The notes under the pieces: model-generated
The model's input: the letters and a program-made list of their open reading frames with translations, nothing else
What the model was told of the DNA's origin: nothing
Database searches by the model: none
Origin: Anaerolineae bacterium
GTDB taxonomy: Bacteria; Chloroflexota; Anaerolineae; JAAYZQ01
Direction: 5' to 3'
DNA: 17,512 nt
NCBI GenBank assembly: GCA_016926595.1
Contig: JAFGOG010000209.1
Location: 1-17,512 of the forward strand
Translations under genes and position numbers: made by a program
Shown: positions 6,337 to 14,133 of the stretch, piece by piece
How the letters are laid out: each line of letters starts with the position of its first letter
How positions within the stretch are numbered: position 1 is the stretch's first letter

Positions 6337-7191
6337 TCACAATTCCAGGTCATAGTCGGCCGCCGGAACGGTGATAGCATAGCGCTGAGGCAGGTGGCCC
6401 GGAAGAGTCACCTCGAGCGTGTACTCCCCGGCCCGCAAGTGGCCAATAACAAACCGGCCTTCCGGCTGGAGTGGCACATCCAGCCCCTGTTCGAGCAGGC
6501 TCACGCGAACCTCGTCGAGGTCCAGTGACCGCTTGCTGCGCACCGTGCCGCCGATGGACCAGAACGTGTCCGCCGACCCGAGTACCCCTCGGGCTTCGTC
6601 GAGCGTGCGCAGCACGGGCCGGCCCGACTGCCCAATGATCAGCTCGCGCGTGCGCACCAGCGGCGACGTGATTGGCAGGTAGGGATCGACAGCCAGCGTG
6701 ATGATCCACGCCAGGGCCGGCCGCATCTCGTTGTCGAGCACGTTCCACACGTCGGTGGCGTTGCGAAACTCGTCGTACTGCGCCACCATCATCGGGATCG
6801 GCACCGGCTGCGTCCCAAAGCTCTCCGGCAACAACTCCTCCGGCAGGTGTGGGTAGCGGAACAGGACCATCAACGTGCGGCTCAACAGCCGGTGCTCGTC
6901 CTCCGGTTCCGTGGCCCAGGCCGTGACCATATAGTGCAGGTCGACCCGCGCCGGCTTGCGATACTTGGTCACCGTCCCGTCGTCATTGCGCACCATCTCC
7001 CACGTCGGCTGGGTCTGGCGCAGCTTCTGGTTCTCGCGAATGTCGTACAGGAACAGGTTCAGCGTGGGCCGGCTCACCCGCGCCGACCACTCGCGCTTGG
7101 GCTGGTCGAACTTGACGTCGACCTCACCGTTGCGGATCGGCAGGTCGCGGATCAGAAACTGGCGCAGCGCTTCGTCCAGGTCGTCAATCAT
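6337..7191 (-). CDS. DUF4255 / Pvc16-type tail terminator (cap) protein
   Basis: A 284-residue protein. Residues 1-200 match the Pvc16 N-terminal (DUF4255) family: a MIDDLDEALRQFL start, VSRPTLNLFLYDIRENQKLR, KPARVDLHYMVTAWA, and HRLLSRTLMVLFRYP. In characterised eCIS particles this protein caps the distal end of sheath and tube and sets the end of polymerisation. The last 75 residues (GGTVRSKRSLDLDEVRVSLL... GEYTLEVTLPGHLPQ) look like a small beta-sandwich of the carboxypeptidase-regulatory type, often appended in this family. The ATG at 7189-7191 lies 7 nt after the TPR gene's stop, so the two are probably translationally coupled. A dispersed hairpin repeat is embedded at 6577-6593 without breaking the frame. 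Confidence 0.92.
   Translation of the reverse strand: MIDDLDEALRQFLIRDLPIRNGEVDVKFDQPKREWSARVSRPTLNLFLYDIRENQKLRQTQPTWEMVRNDDGTVTKYRKPARVDLHYMVTAWATEPEDEHRLLSRTLMVLFRYPHLPEELLPESFGTQPVPIPMMVAQYDEFRNATDVWNVLDNEMRPALAWIITLAVDPYLPITSPLVRTRELIIGQSGRPVLRTLDEARGVLGSADTFWSIGGTVRSKRSLDLDEVRVSLLEQGLDVPLQPEGRFVIGHLRAGEYTLEVTLPGHLPQRYAITVPAADYDLEL
6577..6593. repeat. Dispersed hairpin repeat CCCGAG-TACCC-CTCGGG inside the DUF4255 gene
   Basis: Identical to the 17-nt copy at 1062-1078 but read in a different frame, giving ARGVLG instead of PRGTR. Identity at the DNA level with different encoded peptides argues for a DNA or RNA element rather than a protein motif. Confidence 0.75.
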
Positions 7192-7198
7192 CGCTCAC

Positions 7199-7834
7199 TC
7201 ACCCGGCAACCTCTTGCGCTTCTGTGCGCAGCTCCCTCGCCTGCTGGTAGTAGGCGAGCGCGTGCTCCTGGCTGCCTCGCAGCCTCTGTAGCAGGCCGAG
7301 CTGTTCCAGCGCGTCGGCTTGCAGCGTGCGGTCCTCGATCTTTTTGCCGAGGGCGACCGCCTGCGCCAGGTAGGCCTCGGCCGCGTCGTACGCCCCCTGG
7401 AAGAGGCCCAACACGCCCAGTTGAAGCAGGCTACCGGCAGTGCCCGCATCGTCCGTCGCTGCCTGGGAAGCTGCCAACGCCGCCTCTGTCTCTGCCCGGG
7501 CAGCAGGGTAGTCGCCGCGTGCCAGCCTCTCCCTGCCGGCGGCCAGCGCTTCCTGCGGCGAGCCGGTCACGATAGCGGGGTCGGGCCCCGCTCCCCCCGG
7601 GGCGGGTGCCGCCTCAGGCTCCGGCGCTGGCTCCGGTTCAGGGGCCGCCTCAGGCTCCGGCTCCGATTCAGGGACCGCCTCAGGCTCCGGCTCCGGTTCA
7701 GGTTCTGCCTGCTCTGCCACAACCTCTCCCTCCACCACCTGTTCCGCCGGGGCCTCCTGCGCCATCTCTTCTTCTTTCAATTCCGGTTCGGCCTGGCCCT
7801 GCTCTTGTTCCACCTTGGCCTTGCTTTTTGCCAT
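7199..7834 (-). CDS. Acidic Glu-Pro repeat protein with C-terminal TPR-like domain
   Basis: A 211-residue protein with two parts. Residues 1-100 are a low-complexity, very acidic E/P/A region made of EPEPEPEA-type repeats after a short Lys-containing start. Residues 105-210 are a helical TPR-like array: PQEALAAGRERLARGDYPAA, SLLQLGVLGLFQGAYDAAEAYLAQA, and LQADALEQLGLLQRLRGSQEHALAYYQQA, where A-x-x-x-x-x-x-x-x-x-G-x-Y-x-x-A spacing is clear. TPR modules bind other proteins. Lying between the last effector and the terminator gene, it could be an adaptor or assembly factor, which is inference. I chose ATG at 7832-7834 because GGTGGGGGAG precedes it; an upstream TTG (7862-7864) has no such site and lies next to a repeat. 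Confidence 0.75.
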   Translation of the reverse strand: MAKSKAKVEQEQGQAEPELKEEEMAQEAPAEQVVEGEVVAEQAEPEPEPEPEAVPESEPEPEAAPEPEPAPEPEAAPAPGGAGPDPAIVTGSPQEALAAGRERLARGDYPAARAETEAALAASQAATDDAGTAGSLLQLGVLGLFQGAYDAAEAYLAQAVALGKKIEDRTLQADALEQLGLLQRLRGSQEHALAYYQQARELRTEAQEVAG

Positions 7835-7867
7835 GTGCTCTCCCCCACCTGCTGCATTCGACAAGTC

Positions 7868-7914
7868 ATGTCATTGCGAGCGAAGGCGCTTCCGTCGAAG
7901 CGAAGCAATCCCCA
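7868..7914. repeat. TGTCATTGCGAG-type intergenic repeat with a 12-nt insertion
   Basis: It begins TGTCATTGCGAGCGAAG and ends GAAGCGAAGCAATCCCC like the copy at 3074-3103, but with GGCGCTTCCGTC inserted in the middle. It occupies most of the 111-nt gap between DUF4157 protein C and the TPR gene. Confidence 0.7.
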
Positions 7915-7945
7915 CCTCGCCTCTCAGAATCCCCTTGGCCAGCTA

Positions 7946-10486
7946 CTAGACGGCCAATCCCAGCTCTTGCAGCAACTCGTCCAGCTCGTCCTCCTCTTCC
8001 TGCGCTTCGTCGATCGAGGCGAGGTCCAGGTCGATCTCTTTCTTGTCCTGTGCCAGCGCCGCCAGTAGCTTGGTCACCGCCTCCACGCGCTTGGCTTTCT
8101 CGGTGGCCCGGTTCCTGTCGAGCCACGTCTGGGCAGCGTCCTTCACCGCGTTGATCGCTGCCCCCTCTTGCTGCAGCTCTGTCTTTCTCGTCTGCCTGTC
8201 TTTTTGATCGGTCACGGTGTCCAGCTCGTTCACCTTGAGCAGCGCCTCGTAGAACTTGAGTCCCTGGTCGACGACCTTCAACCCGGCAGGGCGCTTGGAG
8301 AAGCGGATCTTGGAGTCACTCTTGAACTCGTCGGACAGCCATTTCTTTCTGAACTGCCTGCCGGAGCTGCTGACAATCCGCTTGCCGACCGTCTGCGGCC
8401 CGCCTTGCGGCACCACGCCGTGCTGAGGTTTTTGCGCTTCGAGCTCTGGCGTGAGCGCAAACACCTTTTGCAGGTAGGGCTTGACCACGTCGCCCCAGTT
8501 CGCGCCCTGCTTGGCAAAGCCCATCACTCTGGCGCCGATGGTCGCCGCTTCCTTTGCGCCGGCGGTCTTTTGCACGTCGCCTTCCTTCAGCTTGTCGGCA
8601 ATGCCGTGCCTGTTTTTGTACTTGCTAAAGGCCCCGCCCAGCAGGCTGGCGCTCTGCTGTGTATAGACGTTAAAGCCGCGGATCTTTCTGGTCTCGTCGA
8701 TCATGCGCTTTTCGGCGACGCGCTGCGTGTGGGACGCGCAGAAGGTATCCTGCAGCATGTGCATCATGCTGCCCAGCGCCCGCAGGCCGACCACCGGGCT
8801 GTCCTTGTCGCCCGTGAACAGCCAGGAGACCGTATTGTCTTTCCACTTGTCGAACAACTGCGCAATCGTGACGACGCCGCCAAAGTCTCGATCGGCCGCC
8901 AGGGTGATGCCCCCGATTTTCTCGTCGCCCTTGATCTCGCCGGTGGCGATCTTGAAGCAGAACTCGGCCCATAGCATGATCTTGTGCTGCGTCTTCCACG
9001 CTTCCTCTGCCTCGTTTGCAGCCATGCCGTGCAAGAACTGGAGCTGGCCCTCGTGCGACTGGTGGGCCAGGGAGCTTTTCTTTGTCAGCGCCATGCCCAT
9101 CGTCACCACGCCCCAGTGCCCCAACAAGTCGTTCCAGCGTGCTCCCTTTTCAAGCTGCTTCAGCTCCGCGTTCGAGATCTTTAATCTCTTGTCCTGCACC
9201 TGGCTGTTCCACTCTTTCACCGACTCGGCGGTGATCGTCTCGTGCCCGCGCTTGCTGCCCCACGACGAGATCGACCAGCGTTGAATCCGAGGCTGGACCC
9301 TGCCTGTCTGCTGCACCACGTGGGTCAGCTCGTGCGCCAGCAGGCGCTTGCCTTCATCGGTCTCTCCGTTGAGCTTGCCCGGCGGCATATAGATGTCGTG
9401 CCCGTGGGTAAACGCCTGCGCATTGAGGCTGCGGTTCAGGTCAGCCGCCTCGGCGTCGGTGTGGAGACGGACATTGCTCAGGTCGGTGCCAAAGCGAGAC
9501 TCCATGAACTCGCGGGTGTCGCCGGGCAGTGGCTCGCCGCTCCCCTTGCGCGCCTCCAGACGGCTTTCGACCACCTCCCCTGCGTCAAAAGCGCCGCCCT
9601 GCGCGCCCGGCGGATCTGTGTGCCCCACGCGCCTGGTCTGGATCTCTTCTTCCTCCACCTGGCGCTGCAGAAGCGACAGCGACTTGGTCTGGATCTCTTC
9701 TTCCTCAGGCTGGCGCTGGACGCGCTTGGTCTGGATCTCTTCTTCCTCAGGCTGGCGCTGCACGCGCCGGGTCTGGATCTCTTCTTCCTCGGGCTGGCGC
9801 TGCACGCGCCTGGTCTGGATCTCTTCTTCCTCGGGCTGGCGCTGCACGCGCCTGGTCTGGATCTCTTCTTCCTCGGGCTGGCGCTGGACGCGCCTGGTCT
9901 GGATCTCTTCTTCCTCGGGCTGGCGCTGGACGCGCCTGGTCTGAATCTCTTCTTCCTCAGGCTGGCGCTGCACGCGCCGGGTCTGGATCTCTTCTTCCTC
10001 AGGCTGGCGCTGAATGCGCCGGGTCTGAATCTCTTCTTCCTCAAGCTGGCGCTGGAGGCGCCGGGTCTGGATCTCTTCTTCCTCAGGCTGGCGCTGGACA
10101 AGGCGGGTGATGGTATCCGCCAGAGGCTTTGTCTGAATCTCTTCCTCCTCAGGCTGGCGCTGCACACCCTGCTCCTTGCTGCCTGCGCGCTGCGGCTGCC
10201 CGCTCACCACCTGCTCTGCGACGCGCTCCGCTTCCCGCTCGTAGTGATCGTCTGCCGGCCCGACCGTCAGCTTGGTCTGGATCAGATGCGAGACGGCCTG
10301 ATTCCCGGCCACGCGCTGCAACGCGAGCACGTCAGCGGGCCGGGCGCTTTCCGGATCGACCATGGCCTGCTGAAGCGCCAATCGATCCGCCTCTTGCCGT
10401 GGTGAGACCGGCACCGGCCGGTCTGCTCCGGCTGGGGTGCGTCGTTGTATCTCGTGTCTCCTTGCACCCGGCTGTTTTTCCTTCAT
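7946..10486 (-). CDS. DUF4157 eCIS effector C with zinc phospholipase C / P1-nuclease-like toxin domain
   Basis: An 846-residue multidomain payload candidate. Residues 30-95 are the shared N-terminal module (LALQRVAGNQAV, then KLTVGPADDHYEREAERVAEQV). Residues 108-287 hold 12 acidic repeats (VQRQPEEEEIQTRR). Residues 305-395 are the DUF4157 domain with zincin motif HELTH (385-389). The C-terminal half starts at RIQR-W404. Residues fitting the phospholipase C / S1-P1 nuclease metal site are W404, H415, D453, H475 or H478, H576, D580, H586 (HMLQDTFCASH, HxxxDx5H spacing exactly as in that fold) and H627/D631 (HxxxD). The substrate, lipid or nucleic acid, cannot be told. Its ribosome site AGGAGG overlaps the stop of the YbjN-like gene 9 nt upstream. 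The C-terminus (800-846) is very acidic. Confidence 0.85.
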   Translation of the reverse strand: MKEKQPGARRHEIQRRTPAGADRPVPVSPRQEADRLALQQAMVDPESARPADVLALQRVAGNQAVSHLIQTKLTVGPADDHYEREAERVAEQVVSGQPQRAGSKEQGVQRQPEEEEIQTKPLADTITRLVQRQPEEEEIQTRRLQRQLEEEEIQTRRIQRQPEEEEIQTRRVQRQPEEEEIQTRRVQRQPEEEEIQTRRVQRQPEEEEIQTRRVQRQPEEEEIQTRRVQRQPEEEEIQTRRVQRQPEEEEIQTKRVQRQPEEEEIQTKSLSLLQRQVEEEEIQTRRVGHTDPPGAQGGAFDAGEVVESRLEARKGSGEPLPGDTREFMESRFGTDLSNVRLHTDAEAADLNRSLNAQAFTHGHDIYMPPGKLNGETDEGKRLLAHELTHVVQQTGRVQPRIQRWSISSWGSKRGHETITAESVKEWNSQVQDKRLKISNAELKQLEKGARWNDLLGHWGVVTMGMALTKKSSLAHQSHEGQLQFLHGMAANEAEEAWKTQHKIMLWAEFCFKIATGEIKGDEKIGGITLAADRDFGGVVTIAQLFDKWKDNTVSWLFTGDKDSPVVGLRALGSMMHMLQDTFCASHTQRVAEKRMIDETRKIRGFNVYTQQSASLLGGAFSKYKNRHGIADKLKEGDVQKTAGAKEAATIGARVMGFAKQGANWGDVVKPYLQKVFALTPELEAQKPQHGVVPQGGPQTVGKRIVSSSGRQFRKKWLSDEFKSDSKIRFSKRPAGLKVVDQGLKFYEALLKVNELDTVTDQKDRQTRKTELQQEGAAINAVKDAAQTWLDRNRATEKAKRVEAVTKLLAALAQDKKEIDLDLASIDEAQEEEDELDELLQELGLAV
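9626..10165 (-). repeat. 42-bp coding tandem repeats (VQRQPEEEEIQTRR), 12 copies in effector C
   Basis: Twelve units; nine in the middle (9677-10054 approximately) are almost identical in DNA, with mainly G/A and C/G third-base or Lys/Arg changes. Outer units carry short insertions (LADTITRL, SLSLL). Effector proteins A and B have 3 and 5 related units, so this array has expanded recently. The unit is always in frame, and length variation between strains is likely. Confidence 0.9.
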
Positions 10487-10495
10487 CGTTCCCTC

Positions 10496-11032
10496 CTATC
10501 CTGCCTTGTACTGCGCGTCGACCTCGGCACGCGCCTCCTCCAGCGAGATCGCGCCGCTGCCCACCTTTTCCACAATCTCCCCAAACAGGTGCGGGGAAAA
10601 GCTGACCATGGCGACGACGTCGGCGATGCGCTCGCGCGTGATCAGCTCGTCCACCTGCAGCGCCTGCACGTAGCGGTAGTGGACCGCGCCCGCGTCCTCG
10701 TCGATGCCCAGGTGGCCCACCACCAGCCGCCGGTTGAGATAGGGCAGCAAGCCGGTCACCCGCTGCAGCCCGGCGGCGTCGAGCCGGAAAGGAAGCTGGA
10801 CATAGTACTGCAGCAGCATCGTGCTTTCCAGTTCCTCCGTCGGGTAGAAGGTCACGGCCAGCGTCTGCTCACGCCCGGCAGAGTCGGGATCGAGCCCGAC
10901 CGCCAGGAGCGAATAAGGCAGCTCCTCCGACCGCTCGTAGAGCTGGACGCGGTCGTAGCCCATCTCCCGAAAGACGTCCTCGAGAAAGCCGAGCTCCGCA
11001 TCATAGTGTGCCGGTGCCAGGTGATCCGTCAT
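10496..11032 (-). CDS. YbjN-like / type III chaperone-fold protein, candidate effector chaperone
   Basis: A 178-residue protein. The C-terminal half (LLPYLNRRLVVGHLGIDEDA, GAVHYRYVQALQ, ITRERIADVVAMV) has the strand-turn-strand-helix pattern of YbjN-family proteins, which share the fold of type III secretion chaperones. The N-terminal half (LGFLEDVFREMGYDRVQLYE, then YSLLAVGLDP and QTLAVTFYP) fits the opening helix and strands. It sits between two effector genes, 21 nt after one and 9 nt before the next, with GGGAGGAG before its ATG. The position and fold suggest a cargo-specific chaperone that keeps effector B or C soluble or guides it to the particle. The fold call is from pattern recognition only. 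Confidence 0.65.
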   Translation of the reverse strand: MTDHLAPAHYDAELGFLEDVFREMGYDRVQLYERSEELPYSLLAVGLDPDSAGREQTLAVTFYPTEELESTMLLQYYVQLPFRLDAAGLQRVTGLLPYLNRRLVVGHLGIDEDAGAVHYRYVQALQVDELITRERIADVVAMVSFSPHLFGEIVEKVGSGAISLEEARAEVDAQYKAG

Positions 11033-11053
11033 GGTTCACACTCCTCCCGGCGG

Positions 11054-13981
11054 TCAGGCCGCCTCGAACTCCCTCTTGGCCATGGCGTCAGCCAACAGCT
11101 TGACTTGCCCGCCCGGGTCACCATTGAGGCTGTACAGCTTTTCCGGCGAGACCCCGGCAGCGAGGATGAACTCCTCCACTCGCTTACCCTTGGCATCGAA
11201 CTCGACCAGCTCAAATCGCCAATTCCGCGAGCCTGGAATCGACTTGGGTACGGGCAGGCTGGCGACCAGCTCGAGGATCTTGATCGCACGCTTTTTGCGG
11301 GCCGCGAGCTTGGCCGCCGTGGACTTTTCGGCGACAGGCTTGAACACCCGTGTCATCATGCCCGGCGCCTTGCCCGACGCCGCCTCCTCGGCTGCCTTGT
11401 TTCTCGCGTACTGCTTCATAAAGCGGAAGAAGGGCAGGCTCAGATCGACTAGGGCGGTGCCGGTTTTCAGAGCGACCGCCACGGCCGCCCCAACGCCGGT
11501 GGCACCCGCCACGAGCTGCGTGATGGCAGCGCCGATCTTGACGATCTCGTTGCCGATGTGGATGAGCTGCCGAACGATGCGTTTCCCCGTGCCGCTGCCC
11601 AGCTCCATCGCCAGCTCCAGCTCGCCCAGTTCCTCACGGCTGAGGCTGTCCTTCGCGGCCCCCTGGGCATCGTCCCTGGCTTTCATCGCCGCTTCGGCGT
11701 CCTTGGCGGCCTGGTCGTACCTGGTGATCTTGCCATCCTGCGCCGTGATCTTGGCGTTGAGCGCGTTCCGCTGCTGCGCGGATTTCGGATCGGCCCCCGT
11801 GATCTTGGCCATCTTGTCCTGCAGCAGCTTCTTTTCCGCCTCTGCCTGCTTTTTAAGATTGGCGTTGTTGGCGACGATCGCTTCTTGCTTCTGGTAAAAG
11901 CCCCGCGTCTCGCCCACTTTCGTCTCTGCCGCCTTCTCGGGAAGAGGACCCTGCGTCTGGCCGCGAAGCATGGTCTCCTGCTTCGCCACGGCTTCTTGCT
12001 CGAGGCTGGCCTTGACCCTGGACATCCGGTAGTGGTGCACCGCCGCCTCGATCGCGTACAAGCCCTCCATGACAATCTTGACCGCGCTGACGCCGATGTC
12101 GAGCCCTGGCACCGCCTGCTCGAGCCCCGTCGGGATCTCGGTCACGAGGCTAAAGACGTTCTTGGCGGATGACACGACGCCCGTCGCCGTATCGAGAACG
12201 TCCTGCAGGAGCTTGCCGCCGAGCGCGCCATACTCGTGCCCCGAGTACTTTTTGTCGTCCATGACCATCCCGACCATTTTCACGCCGTCGTGAATGACGT
12301 TCACCACGCCGAGGAGGGCCTTGAGGCCCCCGGTGAACGACTCGAAGAACGCGCCTGCGGCCGCGGCCTTTTCCCCGGCGGTCGCCGCCTCAGCCAACGG
12401 CTTGGCCTCTGCGCCGGTGCCGGCCACGATAGCACCCGATATCCCAGATCCGGTAGAAGTCACGCCCTGCGCCATCTCCAGCGACCCCTCAATCGCCTGG
12501 AACACCCCCTCGGTTCTAGATTCAGCAGCGCGGACCGTTAGCAGCTTGCGCAGTGCCAACGCGCATCCCAGCAGGCCGCTGGTCGCGCCGATCGCACCCG
12601 CCAGCGCCTGGCTGCCTGTCGTCGCCTCATCAAGGCCCAAGAGGTCTGTCGGCAGGCCGAGCGCCTCGACCGCGCCTTTGTAGGTATCGTACTCTTCGGC
12701 CTTGGTCTCGGCCGCCTCGCCCGCCGTCTTGCGTGCCTGCTTCTTCAAGTCTCTCTGCGTGTCAGGGTCCGACAGGAACACCTTGGTGGCGCGGATGTAC
12801 TGGTTCGCCCCCTGCTTGGGCGGCTTGACCTCCAGCCGGTACCACACCACGTTCTTGCCGTCCGTGTCCATGATGTGCAGCGCATCGTTGTCGTCGATCT
12901 CGGCCTGGGACAGGGGCTCGAACTCCTGAGCCATCCCGCCCCCCTCAACGAGCTTTTGCTTTTGCTTTGACGTCGCGGTCGCCGGGAAGGCGGCGGGCCC
13001 AATGCGTGCGTGCGTCTTCTCTCTGACCCACCCCGTCTTGCGCTGCAGGGTGCCGTCGGCGATGGTCGACGTCGCTGCCGCGACATTGGCAGCAGGCCTG
13101 GGCTGGACCCTGGTGGCCCCCTGCTGGATGGTGTGCGCCAGCTCATGCGCCAGCAACTGCTTGCCTGCTGTCGTGCCCAGGTCCGCGCTGCCAGCGCCGA
13201 GGTAGATGTCGCTGCCGTGGGTAAAGGCCTGGGCACGCAGGCTGCGGTTCAGGTCGGCCGCCTCGCCGCCCGTGTGCACGCGCACCCCACTGAAATCGGC
13301 GCCAAAGCGCGGCTCCATGAACGAGCGCACGTTGCCCGCCAGCGGCTCCCCTCCCCCCTTCTGCGCGGCCAGGCGCTGCTCGACCTCGCTGCCTGCGTCA
13401 AAGCTGCCATCGCCGCGGCGCTGCACAAGCGGCTTCGTTTGGATCTCTTCCTCTTCCCCCTGGCGCTGCAGAAGCACTAGTGACTTGGTCTGGATCTCTT
13501 CTTCTTCCCCCTTCCGCTGAAGGCGACTGGTTTGAATCTCTTCTTCCTCCCCCTGCCGCTGTACGAGTGGTGTAATAGAAACAGCCAGGGGCTTTGTCTG
13601 GATCTCTTCTTCTTCTTCAGGCTGGCGCTGTACACTGCCACCGGTGACCGGCTGCGTCGCAGGTGTCGGCACGCTCAGCACTTGCTCTGCCACCCGGTCG
13701 GCTTCTTGCTCATAGTGGTCGTTTGCAGCGCCGACGGTGAGCTTTCGAAGCACCAGCGACTGGGCCTGGATCATGCGCGAGACGGCTCGGTTGCCCGCAA
13801 CGCGCTGCAGGGCAATCACGTCGGTCGGTCGGGCCTGACCTAGATCCGTGATGGCGCGTTGCAAGGCCAGCAAATCGGCGTCTTCATTGACCACGACCGG
13901 TTCCGCCGGAACCCATTGTGAGGTGTGCCACTCGCGTGTGGCTGTTGGGGCTTGTTGTGTGTGAGACTCCTTACCTGCCAT
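11054..13981 (-). CDS. DUF4157 eCIS effector B, large helical and hydrophobic C-terminal domain
   Basis: A 975-residue payload candidate. The N-terminal module (DLLALQRAITDLGQARPTDVIALQRVAGNRAV, then KLTVGAANDHYEQEADRVAEQV) spans residues 36-104. Five acidic repeats (VQRQPEEEEEIQTKP type) follow at 117-188. The DUF4157 domain has RFGADFSGVRVHT and the zincin motif HELAH (279-283). The junction TLQR is at 311-314. The C-terminal 660 residues are not a family I recognise: hydrophobic helices near 467-480, 551-574 and 811-840, a His/Lys-rich linker, and a Lys/Glu/Ala coiled coil about 664-774. That suggests a membrane-active or pore-forming toxin. I chose ATG at 13979-13981, preceded by GGAAGGG, over a GTG five codons upstream. 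Confidence 0.8.
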   Translation of the reverse strand: MAGKESHTQQAPTATREWHTSQWVPAEPVVVNEDADLLALQRAITDLGQARPTDVIALQRVAGNRAVSRMIQAQSLVLRKLTVGAANDHYEQEADRVAEQVLSVPTPATQPVTGGSVQRQPEEEEEIQTKPLAVSITPLVQRQGEEEEIQTSRLQRKGEEEEIQTKSLVLLQRQGEEEEIQTKPLVQRRGDGSFDAGSEVEQRLAAQKGGGEPLAGNVRSFMEPRFGADFSGVRVHTGGEAADLNRSLRAQAFTHGSDIYLGAGSADLGTTAGKQLLAHELAHTIQQGATRVQPRPAANVAAATSTIADGTLQRKTGWVREKTHARIGPAAFPATATSKQKQKLVEGGGMAQEFEPLSQAEIDDNDALHIMDTDGKNVVWYRLEVKPPKQGANQYIRATKVFLSDPDTQRDLKKQARKTAGEAAETKAEEYDTYKGAVEALGLPTDLLGLDEATTGSQALAGAIGATSGLLGCALALRKLLTVRAAESRTEGVFQAIEGSLEMAQGVTSTGSGISGAIVAGTGAEAKPLAEAATAGEKAAAAGAFFESFTGGLKALLGVVNVIHDGVKMVGMVMDDKKYSGHEYGALGGKLLQDVLDTATGVVSSAKNVFSLVTEIPTGLEQAVPGLDIGVSAVKIVMEGLYAIEAAVHHYRMSRVKASLEQEAVAKQETMLRGQTQGPLPEKAAETKVGETRGFYQKQEAIVANNANLKKQAEAEKKLLQDKMAKITGADPKSAQQRNALNAKITAQDGKITRYDQAAKDAEAAMKARDDAQGAAKDSLSREELGELELAMELGSGTGKRIVRQLIHIGNEIVKIGAAITQLVAGATGVGAAVAVALKTGTALVDLSLPFFRFMKQYARNKAAEEAASGKAPGMMTRVFKPVAEKSTAAKLAARKKRAIKILELVASLPVPKSIPGSRNWRFELVEFDAKGKRVEEFILAAGVSPEKLYSLNGDPGGQVKLLADAMAKREFEAA
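13421..13633 (-). repeat. Acidic (V/L)QRxxEEEEIQT repeats in effector B
   Basis: Four full EEEE(E)IQT units followed by a final VQRR. The units are QRQPEEEEEIQTKPL, QRQGEEEEIQTSR, QRKGEEEEIQTKS and QRQGEEEEIQTKPL, separated by short variable linkers. They are more diverged from one another than the units in effector C. Confidence 0.85.
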
Positions 13982-14133
13982 ACAGGACCCTTCCACCTGG
14001 ATGAAACCCAGTTACAGACACCGAACAGATGCTCAATACGGCCTCTATCTCTCGATCTCCCCAATCGCCTGTGGGTTCTGCCCGAACTGGCCATTGTGTG
14101 CTTGATTCGTCATGGTTCCCGCCAGTCCGCCTG
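13982..14133. other. 152-nt gap between effector A and effector B genes
   Basis: I see no ORF with coding character, repeat or clear promoter here, only a moderate ribosome site next to effector B. Confidence 0.4.

Noticed and set aside
9626..10165. CRISPR-like array (regular 42-nt repeats)
   Set aside because: There are no unique spacers. The repeats are contiguous, in frame and encode a conserved acidic peptide.
9242..10405. 387-codon plus-strand frame with Leu/Phe-rich repeats
   Set aside because: It is antisense to the 42-bp repeat array of effector C. The repeat length is a multiple of three, which keeps antisense frames open artificially. The minus-strand product has recognisable domains.
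12238..12250. CCCCGAGTACTTT as another dispersed hairpin copy
   Set aside because: Only the left arm matches. It encodes part of the effector B sequence GHEYG, with no complementary right arm.
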